This document shows, in pieces, positions 62,882 to 64,000 of a DNA stretch of 64,000 bases. Each line of letters starts with the position of its first letter. The first letter of the stretch is position 1. This stretch comes from CAMLHP01 sp035712285. Lineage in GTDB: Bacteria > Gemmatimonadota > Gemmatimonadetes > Gemmatimonadales > GWC2-71-9. The notes beneath the pieces were generated by a model. It was not told where the DNA came from, ran no database searches, and saw only the letters and a program-made list of their open reading frames with translations. Location: NCBI GenBank assembly GCA_035712285.1, contig DASTBA010000044.1, positions 1 to 64,000 of the forward strand. The letters are read 5' to 3'. The translations under genes were made by a program, and so were the position numbers.

Positions 62882-63153
62882 TGCCGAGCGGTCCCCGCAG
62901 GCCCGGATTCTACATCGGCGTGCTGCTCACCGGTTTCATTCTGGGCGGCTTTCTGGCGGCCTTCCTGCGGCGATGGCTTCCGGAAGGCGCCCCCCGTGAT
63001 TTCTTCACCACCGCGTGGACGCCGACCTTCGGCCCTGTCTCCGCCGACCTGCTGGTGCTAAACTTCACCCTGGGACCGGTCGGGATACACGTGACCCTGC
63101 TCAGCCTCGTCGGCGTGCTGGTGGCGTACCTGATCGCACGGTCCCTCTTCTAG
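62881..63153 (+). CDS. DUF4321 small membrane protein
   Basis: A 90-residue protein with two hydrophobic segments, FYIGVLLTGFILGGFLAAFL and GIHVTLLSLVGVLVAYLIA, joined by a periplasmic or cytoplasmic loop holding TFGPVSADLLVLNFTLGPVG. This pattern matches the DUF4321 family of unknown function. The ATG at 62881 shares one base with the stop of the previous gene. It lies directly before tatA. Confidence 0.7.
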   Translation: MPSGPRRPGFYIGVLLTGFILGGFLAAFLRRWLPEGAPRDFFTTAWTPTFGPVSADLLVLNFTLGPVGIHVTLLSLVGVLVAYLIARSLF

Positions 63154-63161
63154 GAGGCCAT

Positions 63162-63413
63162 GTGTTCGGCAATCTCGGCATGCCGGAGATCCTGCTCATC
63201 CTCGTGGTGGTGCTGCTGGTGTTCGGAGCCAAGCGGCTGCCCGAGGTGGGCTCGTCCATCGGCAAGGGAATCCGGGAATTCAAGCGGAGCCTGAGCGACA
63301 CGCAGGATGCCATCTCCGGCGGCGACGAGCAGCAGCGGACCCTGTCGTCGCGCCAGATGGATGCGTCGCAGCCGCCCGCGAACAGCGGCGAGCCCAAGCG
63401 CCTGTCGCAGTAG
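63162..63413 (+). CDS. tatA: Sec-independent translocase protein TatA
   Basis: Forms the channel of the Tat pathway together with TatC. The 83-residue protein starts MFGNLGMPEILLILVVVLLV with one membrane span, followed by FGAKRLPEVGSSIGKGIREF, the amphipathic helix. The GTG at 63162 follows GGAGG (63153-63157). The tail is hydrophilic. No TatB is in the window, so a TatA with dual function is possible. The stop lies inside the palindrome at 63404. Confidence 0.92.
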   Translation: MFGNLGMPEILLILVVVLLVFGAKRLPEVGSSIGKGIREFKRSLSDTQDAISGGDEQQRTLSSRQMDASQPPANSGEPKRLSQ

Positions 63414-63443
63414 GGGCGCACGGCCGTGCGCCCCTACTGCGAC
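63404..63443. repeat. Perfect 40-bp palindrome
   Basis: GTCGCAGTAGGGGCGCACGG (63404-63423) is followed directly by its exact reverse complement (63424-63443), with no mismatch and GGCC at the centre. The TAG of tatA (63411-63413) lies inside the left arm. There is no T tract, so it is not a simple intrinsic terminator on the + strand. It lies between convergent tatA and the isomerase gene. The core GTAGGGGCGCAC resembles REP-like palindromes often scattered in bacterial genomes. Confidence 0.85.
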
Positions 63444-63457
63444 ACGGGGTCACGGCG

Positions 63458-64000
63458 TCACGATTTCGCCCGCGCGGCCTGCTCGGCGCTCTCCTGCAGG
63501 ACCTTCTGGCGGTTGTCCACCACCTTCGCCTGCTGGCGCAGCGCGTCCAGGTAGTTCCTCACGCGCTCCTGACGGGCCACCCGGATCAGCTGCACCCGGT
63601 AGCCATCCAGCTGCTTGACGAACTCGGCCGAGTCGGCCGGTTCGTGCGCCAGCACGTTCACCACGTAGAGGCCGGCGGTGGTGTGAATCACCTTGCTGCT
63701 CTGTCCGGCCGGGATGCCGAACGCCGCGCCCACGATCTCGGGGATGTCGAGTGGCGGCGAAACCCGGGTGAAGGGGCCGAATTCGCCGTGGGTGATTCCC
63801 AGCGCCTTGGCGGCGTCCGCCGGTGAACTCCCCTCCGACACCCGCTTCAGGTAGTTGTCCGCGATCACTCCTGCCAGGGCGAACTTCTTCTGGTTCCGGA
63901 CGGCTTCCTCCACGCCGGTCCGCACGTCGGCGAGGGTCGGTGCGCTCTGGTCCTTGAGGGAATCGAGCCGGAAGAGATAGTACGCATCCGGCGTCTCGAT
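63458..64000 (-). CDS. PpiD/SurA-type peptidyl-prolyl isomerase, C-terminal part
   Basis: The visible 180 residues are the C-terminal part; the frame runs off the right edge, so the N terminus is missing. It contains AYYLFRLDSLKDQSAPTLAD, VRTGVEEAVRNQKKFALAG, then a parvulin-like tail (FGPFTRVSPPLDIPEIVGAA, FGIPAGQSSKVIHTTAGLYV) and a coiled end. The pattern is closest to PpiD, a periplasmic chaperone anchored in the inner membrane, though SurA is possible. It is on the minus strand and meets tatA head-on at the palindrome. Confidence 0.75.
   Translation of the reverse strand: METPDAYYLFRLDSLKDQSAPTLADVRTGVEEAVRNQKKFALAGVIADNYLKRVSEGSSPADAAKALGITHGEFGPFTRVSPPLDIPEIVGAAFGIPAGQSSKVIHTTAGLYVVNVLAHEPADSAEFVKQLDGYRVQLIRVARQERVRNYLDALRQQAKVVDNRQKVLQESAEQAARAKS

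Overview
This is a GC-rich window that is coding almost end to end. Nearly all genes are on the + strand; the exceptions are a tRNA-Leu, rpmB and a truncated gene at the right edge. The organism is a diderm bacterium: Tol-Pal, an LptD-type barrel, a BamD-like lipoprotein and many lipobox proteins are present. The extreme GC bias at third positions, the short gene spacing and the style of the 'CVYYNG' lipoproteins fit Gemmatimonadota best. That placement is inference; no rRNA is present to confirm it. No CRISPR array, transposase, integrase or phage gene is visible, and no stretch longer than about 300 bases lacks a gene (the longest, 46401-46632, holds the ssb terminator).

Layout. 1-4057: a gene tail, thioredoxin reductase, an MBL-fold hydrolase, a zinc-ribbon miniprotein with a repeat-derived N terminus, a GT4 glycosyltransferase and a UPF0104 membrane protein. 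4061-7203: aspartase, an Rrf2 regulator with three cysteines and a MoeB-rhodanese sulfur carrier activator. 7206-12949: a divergent tRNA-Leu/smpB promoter pair, then smpB, amidase, lipoprotein, pyrD and pyrF, joined by 4-base start/stop overlaps, and two small unknowns. 12990-16309: a near-consensus promoter drives rpmJ-rpsM-rpsK-rpsD-rpoA-rplQ, which meets rpmB head-on at a strong two-way terminator.

16406-27442: nucleotide-sugar block. Gmd and Rmd make a GDP-6-deoxyhexose. carB and a small membrane protein follow, then the full WbpD-E-B-A set for UDP-2,3-diacetamido-glucuronate, then UDP-glucose dehydrogenase. 27452-33528: TPR protein, TPR lipoprotein, BamD-like lipoprotein, nadD and secA. 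33591-38838: signalling block with a GAF-GAF-PAS hybrid kinase carrying two receivers, a lone receiver, and a protein joining a histidine-phosphotransfer helix, a receiver and a complete Ser/Thr kinase. 38922-45837: radC, rel, EVE-domain protein, uvrB, tsaE, tsaB, rimI.

45936-57009: ssb, a LysM protein, an epimerase, then tolQ-tolR-tolA-tolB-pal-cpoB and one continuous frame that encodes TatC followed by an LptD-like outer-membrane protein with its own internal signal peptide. This fusion is the most unusual object in the window. 57130-64000: a lipoprotein, hutH, a large TPR protein, a polyprenyl synthase, DUF4321, tatA, a perfect 40-bp palindrome and the C-terminal part of a PpiD/SurA-type isomerase on the - strand.
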